Below are positions 44,999 to 51,708 of a DNA stretch of 64,000 bases, in pieces. Position 1 is the first letter of the stretch. Each line of letters begins with the position of its first letter. The notes under the pieces were generated by a model, which made no database searches, was not told the DNA's origin, and was given only the letters and a program-made list of their open reading frames with translations. A program made the translations under genes and the position numbers. Origin of the DNA: DIGJ01 sp041821315 (lineage in GTDB: Bacteria > Bacillota > Clostridia > Lachnospirales > Lachnospiraceae); NCBI GenBank assembly GCA_041821315.1, contig JBGUEO010000011.1:1-64000 (forward strand), read 5' to 3'.

Positions 44999-45661
44999 TT
45001 GGGAAAAGGGAATTTTGCAGAAACGGTATTGCATCTTCAATTAGAAGAAAGAGAGAGAATGGAAATTCTTAAAAAATATCATTTTGAAGATAAGCATGAG
45101 AGAGAATGCAAACTGGTATACGAGGAACTTATAGATGCAATGGAAGTAGTTTCAAATCTGACACGAGTCAACGGTGAAACAAAAGAGAGGCTTTCTTTTG
45201 TTGACAAAGCAAACTATTTGATTGGAATGATAACGCTAGGCGAGGGCGTGGATGGATTACTTCAGAAATACTATCATGCAAACCGGGTGTTTGAAGCTTA
45301 TATGGCAGATTGTTTGTGTATGGAACTCCTTCGTAGTGGATATGAGCAATTTGAAAGCTTTGTATATGAAGAATGTGGAGAATGGCCAGAAAAATATGAC
45401 TTTATTGGGGATAATTATCCAATAGAATCGATTTTAGAAATCATAAAATATGTTCCACAGGATATAATAACGCATAATCAAGCATATGCACTAATTCCTA
45501 GTAAAAGTGTTGTTTTTCTTTCTACGCTTTCCCCTCAGAAAAAGGACTGTATGCTTCAAATTTGTGAGAATTGCAAGAATACTATGTGTGAAAAACAGAA
45601 AATGCGACCTCAAAATTATGGGGAAATGCAAATATTTAGAAGGAGGAATTATCCATGGTAG
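44999..45661 (+). CDS. MetH activation-domain-like protein
   Basis: This 220-residue protein starts at TTG 44999, after GGAGGGG at 44987-44993. The N-terminal half contains IGMITLGEGVDGLLQKYYHANRVFEAYMAD; the C-terminal half has YPIESILEIIKYVP, then NQAYALIPSKSVVFL and a Cys motif CENCKNTMC. This order resembles the stand-alone activation domain of cobalamin-dependent methionine synthase (TLGxxVD, PLExQ, MIPxKSVS, CxxCxxxxC). The ligand-binding residues are altered, so it may have a different role. It overlaps tcdA by seven bases. Confidence 0.55.
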   Translation: MGKGNFAETVLHLQLEERERMEILKKYHFEDKHERECKLVYEELIDAMEVVSNLTRVNGETKERLSFVDKANYLIGMITLGEGVDGLLQKYYHANRVFEAYMADCLCMELLRSGYEQFESFVYEECGEWPEKYDFIGDNYPIESILEIIKYVPQDIITHNQAYALIPSKSVVFLSTLSPQKKDCMLQICENCKNTMCEKQKMRPQNYGEMQIFRRRNYPW

Positions 45662-46365
45662 ACCAATTTTCTAGGACAGAATTGCTGATTGGGAAAGCGG
45701 GAATCGAACGATTAAAGAGTGCAAGAGTGGCAGTGTTTGGAGTTGGAGGAGTTGGCGGTTTTGTAGTGGAAGCGTTAGCTCGTAGTGGAGTTGGCGCGTT
45801 TGACTTAATTGATAATGATAAGGTCTCATTGACTAATATTAATCGTCAAATTATCGCTACGCATAAAACCATAGGAAGAGACAAGGTTGAGGTTATGAAA
45901 GAGCGGATACAAGAAATAAATCCAAATGCCACTGTTAATACGTATCCTATATTTCTCTTACCTGAAAATCGGAATATATTTGATTTTAAAAATTATGATT
46001 ATGTGGTAGATGCAATTGATACGGTTACTGCAAAAATAGAGCTAGTATTAATGGCAGAAGGTGCCAAGGTACCTATTATTAGTTCAATGGGAGCAGGAAA
46101 CAAAATGGATCCAACAAAATTTGAAGTAGCTGATATTTATAAAACAAAGGTATGTCCACTAGCAAAAGTAATGCGACGAGAGTTAAGAAAGCGTAATGTT
46201 AAAGGGTTGAAAGTAGTCTATTCTATGGAGGAAACTTTGATTCTAGAAGAGTCGGAGGAAGAAAAGGGAAATAAAAGAAGTCTTCCTGGAAGTATTTCAT
46301 TTGTGCCGTCCGTAGCTGGATTAATCATAGCTGGAGAGGTAATTAAGGATTTAATTTTAGTTTAA
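45655..46365 (+). CDS. tcdA: tRNA threonylcarbamoyladenosine dehydratase (TcdA/YgdL)
   Basis: This 236-residue ThiF/E1-like enzyme has the ATP site AVFGVGGVGGFVVEALARSG, the second motif DNDKVSLTNINRQI, and CPLAKVMRRELRKRNVKGLKVVYS typical of the YgdL/TcdA group. It converts t6A37 of ANN-decoding tRNAs to its cyclic form using ATP. AAGGAGG lies before the ATG, and the start overlaps the previous stop. Confidence 0.9.
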   Translation: MVDQFSRTELLIGKAGIERLKSARVAVFGVGGVGGFVVEALARSGVGAFDLIDNDKVSLTNINRQIIATHKTIGRDKVEVMKERIQEINPNATVNTYPIFLLPENRNIFDFKNYDYVVDAIDTVTAKIELVLMAEGAKVPIISSMGAGNKMDPTKFEVADIYKTKVCPLAKVMRRELRKRNVKGLKVVYSMEETLILEESEEEKGNKRSLPGSISFVPSVAGLIIAGEVIKDLILV

Positions 46366-46467
46366 GATTTTAAATTTTAAAAATATTGAGGCTTTTTGGT
46401 GTATAAATTCCTCTATTTGGCAAACAATATTAGCATAGTCAATATTACGTTAGATGGAGGAATTTTT

Positions 46468-47004
46468 ATGAAAGCAACTGGCATTGTAAGAAGAATAGAT
46501 GATCTTGGAAGAGTAGTAGTACCAAAAGAAATACGAAGAACGATGCGAATTCGAGAAGGAGATCCACTAGAAATATTTACGGATCGGGAAGGTGAAATCA
46601 TACTTAAGAAATATTCGCCGATTGGTGAACTGGGTCAATTTGCAAAATTTTATGCAGAATCTCTTGCACAGACAATTGGACATGTCGTATGTATTGCAGA
46701 TCGAGACGCTTTTATTGCAGTAGCGGGAGGAAGAAAAGAACTTTTGATGAAATCGATAAGCAAAGAGCTAGAGGAGGTAATGAACGAGAGAAAGCCGATT
46801 CTTGCAACCGATGGAACATATTGTAAAATTGCAGATCCAGATGAAAAATCAGTATATCAGGTAATCTGGCCAATTATATGCGAGGGAGATTCTATTGGAG
46901 CAGTTGTTATTTTTTCTAAAGATAATAAAAAAGAATTTGGTGAGGTAGAAGAAAAAGCAGCTGCTTGTGCAGCAAGCTTTTTGGCACGACAAATGGAACA
47001 ATAG
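46468..47004 (+). CDS. spoVT: Stage V sporulation regulator SpoVT
   Basis: This 178-residue regulator starts at ATG 46468 behind GGAGGA. The N-terminal AbrB-type swapped-hairpin DNA-binding domain (about 1-52) is MKATGIVRRIDDLGRVVVPK with EGDPLEIFTDREGEIILKKY. A GAF-like domain fills the rest. SpoVT tunes sigma-G-dependent genes in the developing forespore. The position between tcdA and mazG fits the clostridial order. Confidence 0.95.
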   Translation: MKATGIVRRIDDLGRVVVPKEIRRTMRIREGDPLEIFTDREGEIILKKYSPIGELGQFAKFYAESLAQTIGHVVCIADRDAFIAVAGGRKELLMKSISKELEEVMNERKPILATDGTYCKIADPDEKSVYQVIWPIICEGDSIGAVVIFSKDNKKEFGEVEEKAAACAASFLARQMEQ

Positions 47005-47020
47005 AAAAAGGGGAAGAACA

Positions 47021-47791
47021 TTGAAAAATTATACGTTAGATGAATTTGTTGAAATTATCCGAAAACTTCGGGCGCCAGATGGGTGCCCGTGGGATAAAGA
47101 GCAAACGCATGACACATTGAAAGAAGCAATGATAGAAGAGGCATATGAAGTAGTAGAGAGCATTAACAATAAGGATATATTAAATTTACGGGAAGAATTG
47201 GGTGATGTATTATTGCAAGTGGTCATGCATTCTATAATTGCAGAAGAGAAAAAAGAATTTTTACTAGAGGATGTAATAAGTGATGTGGCGGAAAAGATGA
47301 TTCGTAGGCATCCACATGTATTTGGAGATGTAATTGCGGATAATACGGAGTGTGTGTTGCAAAATTGGGAAGAAATCAAAAAAGAAGAACACAAAGAAAG
47401 TACCGTAGCGGAAGGGATGCTTCGGGTGGCAAAAGCATTACCAGCAACAATTAGGGCGCAGAAAGTACAAAAGATTGCAGGCAAGGTAGGGTTTGATTTT
47501 CCAGACTATGAGGAGGCAGTAAGCAAGGTATATGAAGAGCTTGAGGAGCTTTCAGAAGCCCGAAAAATAGGGAAAATTTGTGAAATAGAAGAGGAGTATG
47601 GGGATTTGATGTTTTCCGTTGTTAATTTATCTAGATTTTTGCAACTAAATACTGAAAATTCCTTGACAAATGCCACTAATAAGTTTATAAATAGATTTGA
47701 AGGTGTTGAACGTCTTGCATCTAGCAAACATCAAGCCTTGAGCGATTTAACCATAGACGAGATGAATGATTTATGGAAGCGCATAAAATAA
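47021..47791 (+). CDS. mazG: Nucleoside triphosphate pyrophosphohydrolase MazG
   Basis: This 256-residue enzyme hydrolyses NTPs and dNTPs to monophosphates, cleaning the pool. Start is TTG 47021 behind AAGGGG, 16 bases after the spoVT stop. The first MazG domain has RAPDGCPWDKEQTHDTLKEAMIEEAYE with the EExxE metal ligands and EELGDVLLQVVMHS (ExxD). A second MazG-like region lies near 165-225 (EELEELSEA, EEEYGDLMFSVVNLSR). Confidence 0.95.
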   Translation: MKNYTLDEFVEIIRKLRAPDGCPWDKEQTHDTLKEAMIEEAYEVVESINNKDILNLREELGDVLLQVVMHSIIAEEKKEFLLEDVISDVAEKMIRRHPHVFGDVIADNTECVLQNWEEIKKEEHKESTVAEGMLRVAKALPATIRAQKVQKIAGKVGFDFPDYEEAVSKVYEELEELSEARKIGKICEIEEEYGDLMFSVVNLSRFLQLNTENSLTNATNKFINRFEGVERLASSKHQALSDLTIDEMNDLWKRIK

Positions 47792-47848
47792 TCGGAATGA
47801 TATATTCTGATACATAAAATTAAAATATTCAGAGGAGGAGTCAAATCC

Positions 47849-48121
47849 ATGAACAAAGCAGAGTTAGTTGCAGCAATTGCAGAAAAAACAGAATTATCAA
47901 AAAAAGATTCAGAGAAAGCTTTAAAAGCGTTCATCGATGTTGTAACAGATGAATTAAAGAAAGGTGAAAAAATCCAGTTAGTTGGCTTTGGTACTTTTGA
48001 AGTATCCGAAAGAGCAGCTAGAGAAGGAAGAAATCCTCAGACTGGTAAAACTATGAAAATTGCAGCATCTAAAGCTCCAAAATTCAAAGCTGGTAAGGCA
48101 TTAAAAGACGCTATCAACTAA
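47849..48121 (+). CDS. hup: DNA-binding protein HU
   Basis: This 90-residue histone-like protein has full family length and pattern: MNKAELVAAIAEKTELSKKD, the beta-arm VGFGTFEVSERAAREGRNPQTGK and C-terminal FKAGKALKDAIN. It bends and packs DNA as a dimer. The site AGGAGGAG and a strong terminator fit a highly expressed single gene. Confidence 0.97.
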   Translation: MNKAELVAAIAEKTELSKKDSEKALKAFIDVVTDELKKGEKIQLVGFGTFEVSERAAREGRNPQTGKTMKIAASKAPKFKAGKALKDAIN

Positions 48122-48143
48122 ATCAACATTAATTTGACGACTT

Positions 48144-48176
48144 AAAGGCTACTCAGTGAGTAGCCTTTTATTTTTC
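48144..48176 (+). terminator. Terminator of hup
   Basis: AAAGGCTACTCA (48144-48155) pairs with TGAGTAGCCTTT (48157-48168) and is followed by a run of T broken by a single A. Confidence 0.88.
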
Positions 48177-48196
48177 GCGTTGGCAATGAGTCATGC

Positions 48197-48256
48197 ATTT
48201 TAGTAAAGAAAGCCAAAAGCATGCTTGCATAAGCTTTTGGCTTTCTTTACTAAAAT
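48197..48256. repeat. 24-bp perfect inverted repeat before the tandem array
   Basis: ATTTTAGTAAAGAAAGCCAA and four more bases (48197-48220) are exactly complementary to 48233-48256 with a 12-base loop. It sits just after the hup terminator and immediately before the GC-rich tandem repeats, so it may be the edge of the same element. Confidence 0.7.
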
Positions 48257-48262
48257 ATAGGG

Positions 48263-48670
48263 CGAAGCCCGCGAACGAGATGGAGCGAAGCAGAATCGAG
48301 TTAGCAGCATGACGGAAGTGAAGCGAAGCCCGCGAACGAGATGGAGCGAAGCNNNNNNNNNNNNNNNNNNNNNNNNNNNNNNNNNNNNNNNNNNNNNNNN
48401 NNNNNNNNNNNNNNNNNNNNNNNNNNNNNNNNNNNNNNNNNNNNNNNNNNNNGAGTTAGCAGCATGACGGAAGTGAAGCGAAGCCCGCGAACGAGATGGA
48501 GCGAAGCGAAATCGAGTTAGCAGCATGACGGAAGTGAAGCGAAGCCCGCGAACGAGATGGAGCGAAGCAGAATCGAGTTAGCAGCATGACGAAAGCGATA
48601 GAGAAGCCCGCGAACGAGATGGAGCGAAGCAGAATCGAGTTAGCAGCATGACGGAAGTGAAGCGAAGCCT
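48263..48670 (+). repeat. GC-rich 61-bp tandem repeat array
   Basis: A 61-base unit starting CGAAGCCCGCGAACGAGATG and ending CATGACGGAAGTGAAG is repeated head to tail. Clear unit starts are 48263, 48324, 48479 and 48540, a variant copy begins near 48603, and a last partial copy ends near 48670. It is far richer in G and C than its surroundings. Copies are nearly identical; one carries a changed end (GACGAAAGCGATAGAG). Open frames across it on the minus strand are artefacts of the unit being mostly stop-free. It runs up to the leader of rqcP. Confidence 0.9.
48353..48452. other. Assembly gap of exactly 100 N inside the tandem array
   Basis: One hundred unknown bases lie within the repeat. From the phase of the flanking copies the true missing length should be 6 plus a multiple of 61, so 100 is a placeholder. 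Confidence 0.97.
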
Positions 48671-48698
48671 ATTAAATAGTATTTGGAAGGAGTTTAAA

Positions 48699-48938
48699 AT
48701 GAGACTTGATAAATTTTTAAAAGTGTCGCGGTTGATTAAGCGAAGAACGGTTGCAAATGAAGCCTGTGATGCAGGCAGGATTTTGGTAAATGGGAAGGTT
48801 GCAAAAGCATCCTTTAGTGTGAAAGCTGGGGATGTGATTGAGATTGGTTTTGGAAACAAGCAAGTTAAAGTTGAAGTATTAGCGGTACAAGAAACAGTCC
48901 GTAAAGACGATGCAAAAGACCTTTATAAATATTTGTAA
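48699..48938 (+). CDS. rqcP: S4-domain RNA-binding protein RqcP (YabO-like)
   Basis: This 79-residue protein starts at ATG 48699 behind AAGGAG. Nearly the whole length is an S4 fold: MRLDKFLKVSRLIKRRTVAN, then DAGRILVNGKVAKASFSVKAGD. In Bacillus the homologue supports RqcH in adding alanine tails to stalled nascent chains on the 50S subunit. Its place between hup and yabP is conserved. Confidence 0.9.
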   Translation: MRLDKFLKVSRLIKRRTVANEACDAGRILVNGKVAKASFSVKAGDVIEIGFGNKQVKVEVLAVQETVRKDDAKDLYKYL

Positions 48939-49000
48939 TGAAATGCTTGATCTCTCCATATAATACCTGTAGACAGGATACTATATGGGGAGGTTTGGGT

Positions 49001-49279
49001 TTGGAAGAAAATAAAAAGATGTCCAATCATAAATTGATGGTAGAAGCGAGAAAACGCAGTGCAATCACAGGAGTTCTAGATGTTATCTCGTTTGATGCAA
49101 ATGAAGTTTTGCTTGAGACGGAGATGGGAATTTTAACCATTCGGGGAGACGCGCTCCATGTCAATCGCCTTACCCTTGAAAAAGGTGAAATTGATTTAGA
49201 TGGGACGCTGGATAGTTTTAGCTATTCCGATAAAAAGAATCATGGCGAGGATTCTTTTTTAAAGAGAATGTTTCGATAA
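49001..49279 (+). CDS. yabP: Sporulation protein YabP
   Basis: This 92-residue protein starts at TTG 49001 with GGGGAGG seven bases upstream; a longer frame to 48938 lacks such a site. The segments RSAITGVLDVISFDANEVLLET and GILTIRGDALHVNRLTLEKGEIDLDG are the YabP/YqfC family core. YabP is a forespore-related protein needed for spore coat or cortex maturation. It is coupled with yabQ 11 bases downstream. Confidence 0.92.
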   Translation: MEENKKMSNHKLMVEARKRSAITGVLDVISFDANEVLLETEMGILTIRGDALHVNRLTLEKGEIDLDGTLDSFSYSDKKNHGEDSFLKRMFR

Positions 49280-49290
49280 GGGGAATTTGC

Positions 49291-49698
49291 ATGAGTGAAA
49301 TGATCGTTTCTGAAGTGCATTTTTATTTGAGTTCTTTTTTATGGGGAATGGCGTTAGTTGCAATGTATGATGTACTTCGCATATTTAGAAGAATAATAAA
49401 ACATAAGAGCTTGTTAATTGCATTGGAAGACTTAATTTTTTGGATAATGGCAGCAGGGCTTGTGTTTCGTATGATATATCAATATAACAATGGAATCATT
49501 CGATTTCCAGGAATGATTATTCTGTTTTTGGGAATGTTGCTTTACCATTATGGGGTAAGCAATCCGTTTGTACATTTTATTAATAAAAAAATCATTCTTC
49601 CAATAAAAAAAGTGATAAGAATGATACATAAGCTATTGAAAAAAGGAGAGAAAAAAGTTAAACTCTTCTTAAGTAGAAAAATACGACCAAAGCAGTAA
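49291..49698 (+). CDS. yabQ: Spore cortex protein YabQ
   Basis: This 135-residue membrane protein has about three helices between residues 10 and 90 and a highly basic tail. FLWGMALVAMYDVLRIFRRI is the family signature. YabQ is localised to the forespore membrane and is required for cortex formation in Bacillus. It lies between yabP and divIC, as expected. Confidence 0.9.
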   Translation: MSEMIVSEVHFYLSSFLWGMALVAMYDVLRIFRRIIKHKSLLIALEDLIFWIMAAGLVFRMIYQYNNGIIRFPGMIILFLGMLLYHYGVSNPFVHFINKKIILPIKKVIRMIHKLLKKGEKKVKLFLSRKIRPKQ

Positions 49699-49708
49699 GG
49701 AGATCGTT

Positions 49709-50017
49709 ATGGCTATGCGAAGAAATAAAAGAGTAAACAAAAAGAGAAGAGCAAATCTTGGAGCAGTAGCTTTTGTTGTGCTACTTTTATGTTGTGTTGT
49801 TGCCTACAAAAAAATTGATTTGGATATACAAGAGACGGAATGTCAGAACAAATTGGCACAATTGGATGAAACAAAAGTGGCAGAAGAAAAAAGAAGTGAT
49901 GAGATTGAAGATTATAAAGTGTATGTACAATCAAAGCAATATATTGAGCAGGAAGCAAGGGACAAGTTAGGGCTCACTTATCCAGATGAGATTGTATTTG
50001 AAGCAGACGATAATTAG
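49709..50017 (+). CDS. divIC: Septum formation initiator DivIC/FtsB
   Basis: This 102-residue bitopic protein has a basic cytoplasmic N-terminus, one membrane helix (about 17-37), an extracellular coiled coil (about 42-75) and the conserved end YIEQEARDKLGLTYPDEIVF. It joins the divisome with FtsL and DivIB. AAGGAG precedes the ATG. It is the last gene before the tRNA-Met promoter. Confidence 0.92.
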   Translation: MAMRRNKRVNKKRRANLGAVAFVVLLLCCVVAYKKIDLDIQETECQNKLAQLDETKVAEEKRSDEIEDYKVYVQSKQYIEQEARDKLGLTYPDEIVFEADDN

Positions 50018-50020
50018 GTG

Positions 50021-50049
50021 TTGACATTCTATTTTTTATTGAGTATAAT
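50021..50049 (+). promoter_or_regulatory. Promoter of tRNA-Met
   Basis: TTGACA (50021-50026) and TATAAT (50044-50049) match consensus perfectly with a 17-base spacer, 16 bases before the tRNA. Confidence 0.9.
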
Positions 50050-50065
50050 TGTAATCGTCTTGTTT

Positions 50066-50139
50066 GGCGGAATAGCTCAGTTGGCTAGAGCACACGGTTC
50101 ATACCCGTGGTGTCGAGGGTTCAAATCCCCCTTCCGCTA
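50066..50139 (+). tRNA. tRNA-Met (CAT)
   Basis: The 74-base gene folds fully: acceptor GGCGGAA with TTCCGCT (one G-U), D-arm GCTC/GAGC, anticodon stem CACGG/CCGTG around TTCATAC with CAT at 50100-50102, and T-arm around TTCAAAT. The first pair is G-U rather than the unpaired C-A of initiators, so it is an elongator Met tRNA; a lysidine-modified Ile tRNA is the alternative. CCA is not encoded. Confidence 0.93.
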
Positions 50140-50141
50140 CG

Positions 50142-50178
50142 AAAAACCTTGTAAATATTTATATTTACAAGGTTTTTT
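50142..50178 (+). terminator. Terminator of tRNA-Met
   Basis: A 17-bp perfect stem (50142-50158 with 50161-50177) starting AAAAACCTTGTAAATAT ends in a T-run. It can also serve the converging hydrolase transcript. Confidence 0.9.
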
Positions 50179-50220
50179 ATTGGTGTGAATTACGAATGCA
50201 CAAATGCTTAATCTGGAATT

Positions 50221-51048
50221 CTATATTGTGGGATAATCCGCATTTAGCCATGCTAAGATACGATTTACTACCTCTTTGTATCGTTGTCCAACAAGTAGAC
50301 CAGTGTGTGTAGTGTTCCATAGTCCAGTATATTCTCCACCAAAATAGGTTGCGATAGTATTACCTCTTATATCATCTTCTTCACTGCTTACTGCACTAAT
50401 GACCAGACAACGGCAGGTGACTTGCTTATTATCTACACAAATTCCACCAGTTTCCTCATAAGAGATAAAAGCATTTCTTGCGACGGAAGATTCCATTGCC
50501 AAATATTTTTTTTGAAATGAGATGTCATCCGGTGATTCATCGATGCTAAAAGCTTCCTCGCGCGTAGGTGCAGGCTCAATTATTCCATTTGCTTGTTCTA
50601 TACTTTTATAAGGGAAACGATCATACACTTCTTTGCAAATTGTTGTATCAACTAATACTAAACCAGCTAGAGTAGCTTGTTCTGCGATTTTTTGACCAAG
50701 TATTCCGCCCATACTAAATCCAATTAAAATTGGCGGTTCCTTGCACTCAGCAAGTACTTCTTTGACGTCTGCTAAATAATCTTCGAACGATATCTTCGTC
50801 AAATCCATAATTCTGCTTTTATAATGACTTCTTAAATTCATAACATAACAATTAAAACCTTCTTGTACAAAATGTGGAATAAATTTACTCCACATCCAGC
50901 TTCCGGTATAAGCTCCATGTAAAAAAAGTAAAGGTGATTTTTTGTGGCTTTTTTTACTGTCCGTATTTAAATATATCTCCAAGAATAAATCATGTTCGCC
51001 GATATATTTTTCAATATGATTCGGTAATATCTTTGTGTAATCAATCAT
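50221..51048 (-). CDS. Alpha/beta hydrolase
   Basis: This 275-residue hydrolase has the oxyanion-side motif LLFLHGAYTGSWMWSKFIP, nucleophile elbow ILIGFSMGGILGQKIA with Ser in GFSMGG, and a late His in NTTHTGLLVGQRY. No signal peptide is present. Substrate unknown; such proteins beside MarR regulators often act on esters or quinone-type compounds. It follows the MarR gene by 54 bases and has its own AGTTTG-N4-CAAACT palindrome in front. Confidence 0.85.
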   Translation of the reverse strand: MIDYTKILPNHIEKYIGEHDLFLEIYLNTDSKKSHKKSPLLFLHGAYTGSWMWSKFIPHFVQEGFNCYVMNLRSHYKSRIMDLTKISFEDYLADVKEVLAECKEPPILIGFSMGGILGQKIAEQATLAGLVLVDTTICKEVYDRFPYKSIEQANGIIEPAPTREEAFSIDESPDDISFQKKYLAMESSVARNAFISYEETGGICVDNKQVTCRCLVISAVSSEEDDIRGNTIATYFGGEYTGLWNTTHTGLLVGQRYKEVVNRILAWLNADYPTI

Positions 51049-51072
51049 TTTCCTTATCCTCCATATAAAATT

Positions 51073-51088
51073 AGTTTGACAACAAACT
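51073..51088 (-). promoter_or_regulatory. MarR-type operator before the hydrolase gene
   Basis: AGTTTG-ACAA-CAAACT is a perfect palindrome 25 bases before the hydrolase start. The same outer bases appear in the palindrome upstream of the MarR gene. Confidence 0.65.
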
Positions 51089-51102
51089 ATTAGATTAAAA
51101 AA

Positions 51103-51525
51103 TTAAAGATTTTTATAAATTTTAGATAAAATCTGGATCAGTTCTACTTGTTCTTTATTCGAAATCCCCAAGAAAAAAACATCTAAAATTTTAGTTGAAA
51201 TCGATTCAAAAATAGGCTGTAATTGAATTCCTTTGGAAGTTAAAGATACAAAAATCACTCTGGTATCTTGTGAATTCCGCTCTTTTGTAACATACTCAAG
51301 CTTTACTAATTTGTCAATGAGAGCCGTTACGGTGGATTTGTCTTTGCCAATTTTTTCAGCAATTTCAGCCATGGTCATTTGTTTGTTTGCAAAGAGGGCA
51401 TAGAGGATGTCTCCATGGGAAGTAACAATACTACCAATTCCATTTGCTTCCATCTCATTTACAATACGCTTATTTGCTTTTTCTCTAATTTTTGATATCA
51501 ATGATATCGCATCTGTTGTTTTCAT
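51103..51525 (-). CDS. MarR-family regulator
   Basis: This 140-residue winged-helix protein has MTMAEIAEKIGKDKSTVTALIDKLVKLEYVTKE as helix-turn-helix and NSQDTRVIFVSLTSKG as wing. Dimerisation helices lie at both ends. It probably represses itself and the downstream hydrolase through the matching palindromes. Effector unknown. Confidence 0.92.
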   Translation of the reverse strand: MKTTDAISLISKIREKANKRIVNEMEANGIGSIVTSHGDILYALFANKQMTMAEIAEKIGKDKSTVTALIDKLVKLEYVTKERNSQDTRVIFVSLTSKGIQLQPIFESISTKILDVFFLGISNKEQVELIQILSKIYKNL

Positions 51526-51536
51526 AAGGATATTAT

Positions 51537-51552
51537 AGTTTTATATCAAACT
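51537..51552 (-). promoter_or_regulatory. MarR-type operator before the marR gene
   Basis: AGTTTTATATCAAACT is a near-palindrome with the same ends as the site at 51073-51088. It lies 12 bases before the MarR start, where it would block expression. Confidence 0.6.
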
Positions 51553-51641
51553 ATTGTCAATGACTGTTTTTAAGACGAATGTTTGTAGCGACACTTATTG
51601 GTCTTTTTTTGTCTACAAATTTTTAATAATTGATTCCATCC

Positions 51642-51675
51642 TTCGACAAACTTTCTATCGATTGAAAGTTATAAT
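51642..51675 (+). promoter_or_regulatory. Spo0A box and promoter of spoIIE
   Basis: TTCGACA (51642-51648) is the exact reverse complement of the Spo0A box TGTCGAA. It ends 21 bases before TATAAT (51670-51675), covering the position of a -35 that is otherwise absent. This is the layout of Spo0A-activated sigma-A promoters, and spoIIE is such a target in Bacillus. Confidence 0.7.
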
Positions 51676-51708
51676 AGGCAACTGAAACGTTAGAAAGGGT
51701 GGGGAGAA

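Noticed and set aside
46396..46467. Sigma-G promoter of spoVT
   Set aside because: GTATAA and CAATATTA have near-correct spacing, but the -10 differs from CATNNTA, so the match is too loose to list.
48263..48670. CRISPR array
   Set aside because: The copies are directly contiguous with no unique spacers, and no cas genes are in the window.
48200..48859. Open minus-strand frames across the tandem repeats and rqcP
   Set aside because: They consist of the translated 61-bp unit or of the antisense of rqcP; composition is repetitive and no ribosome site is present.
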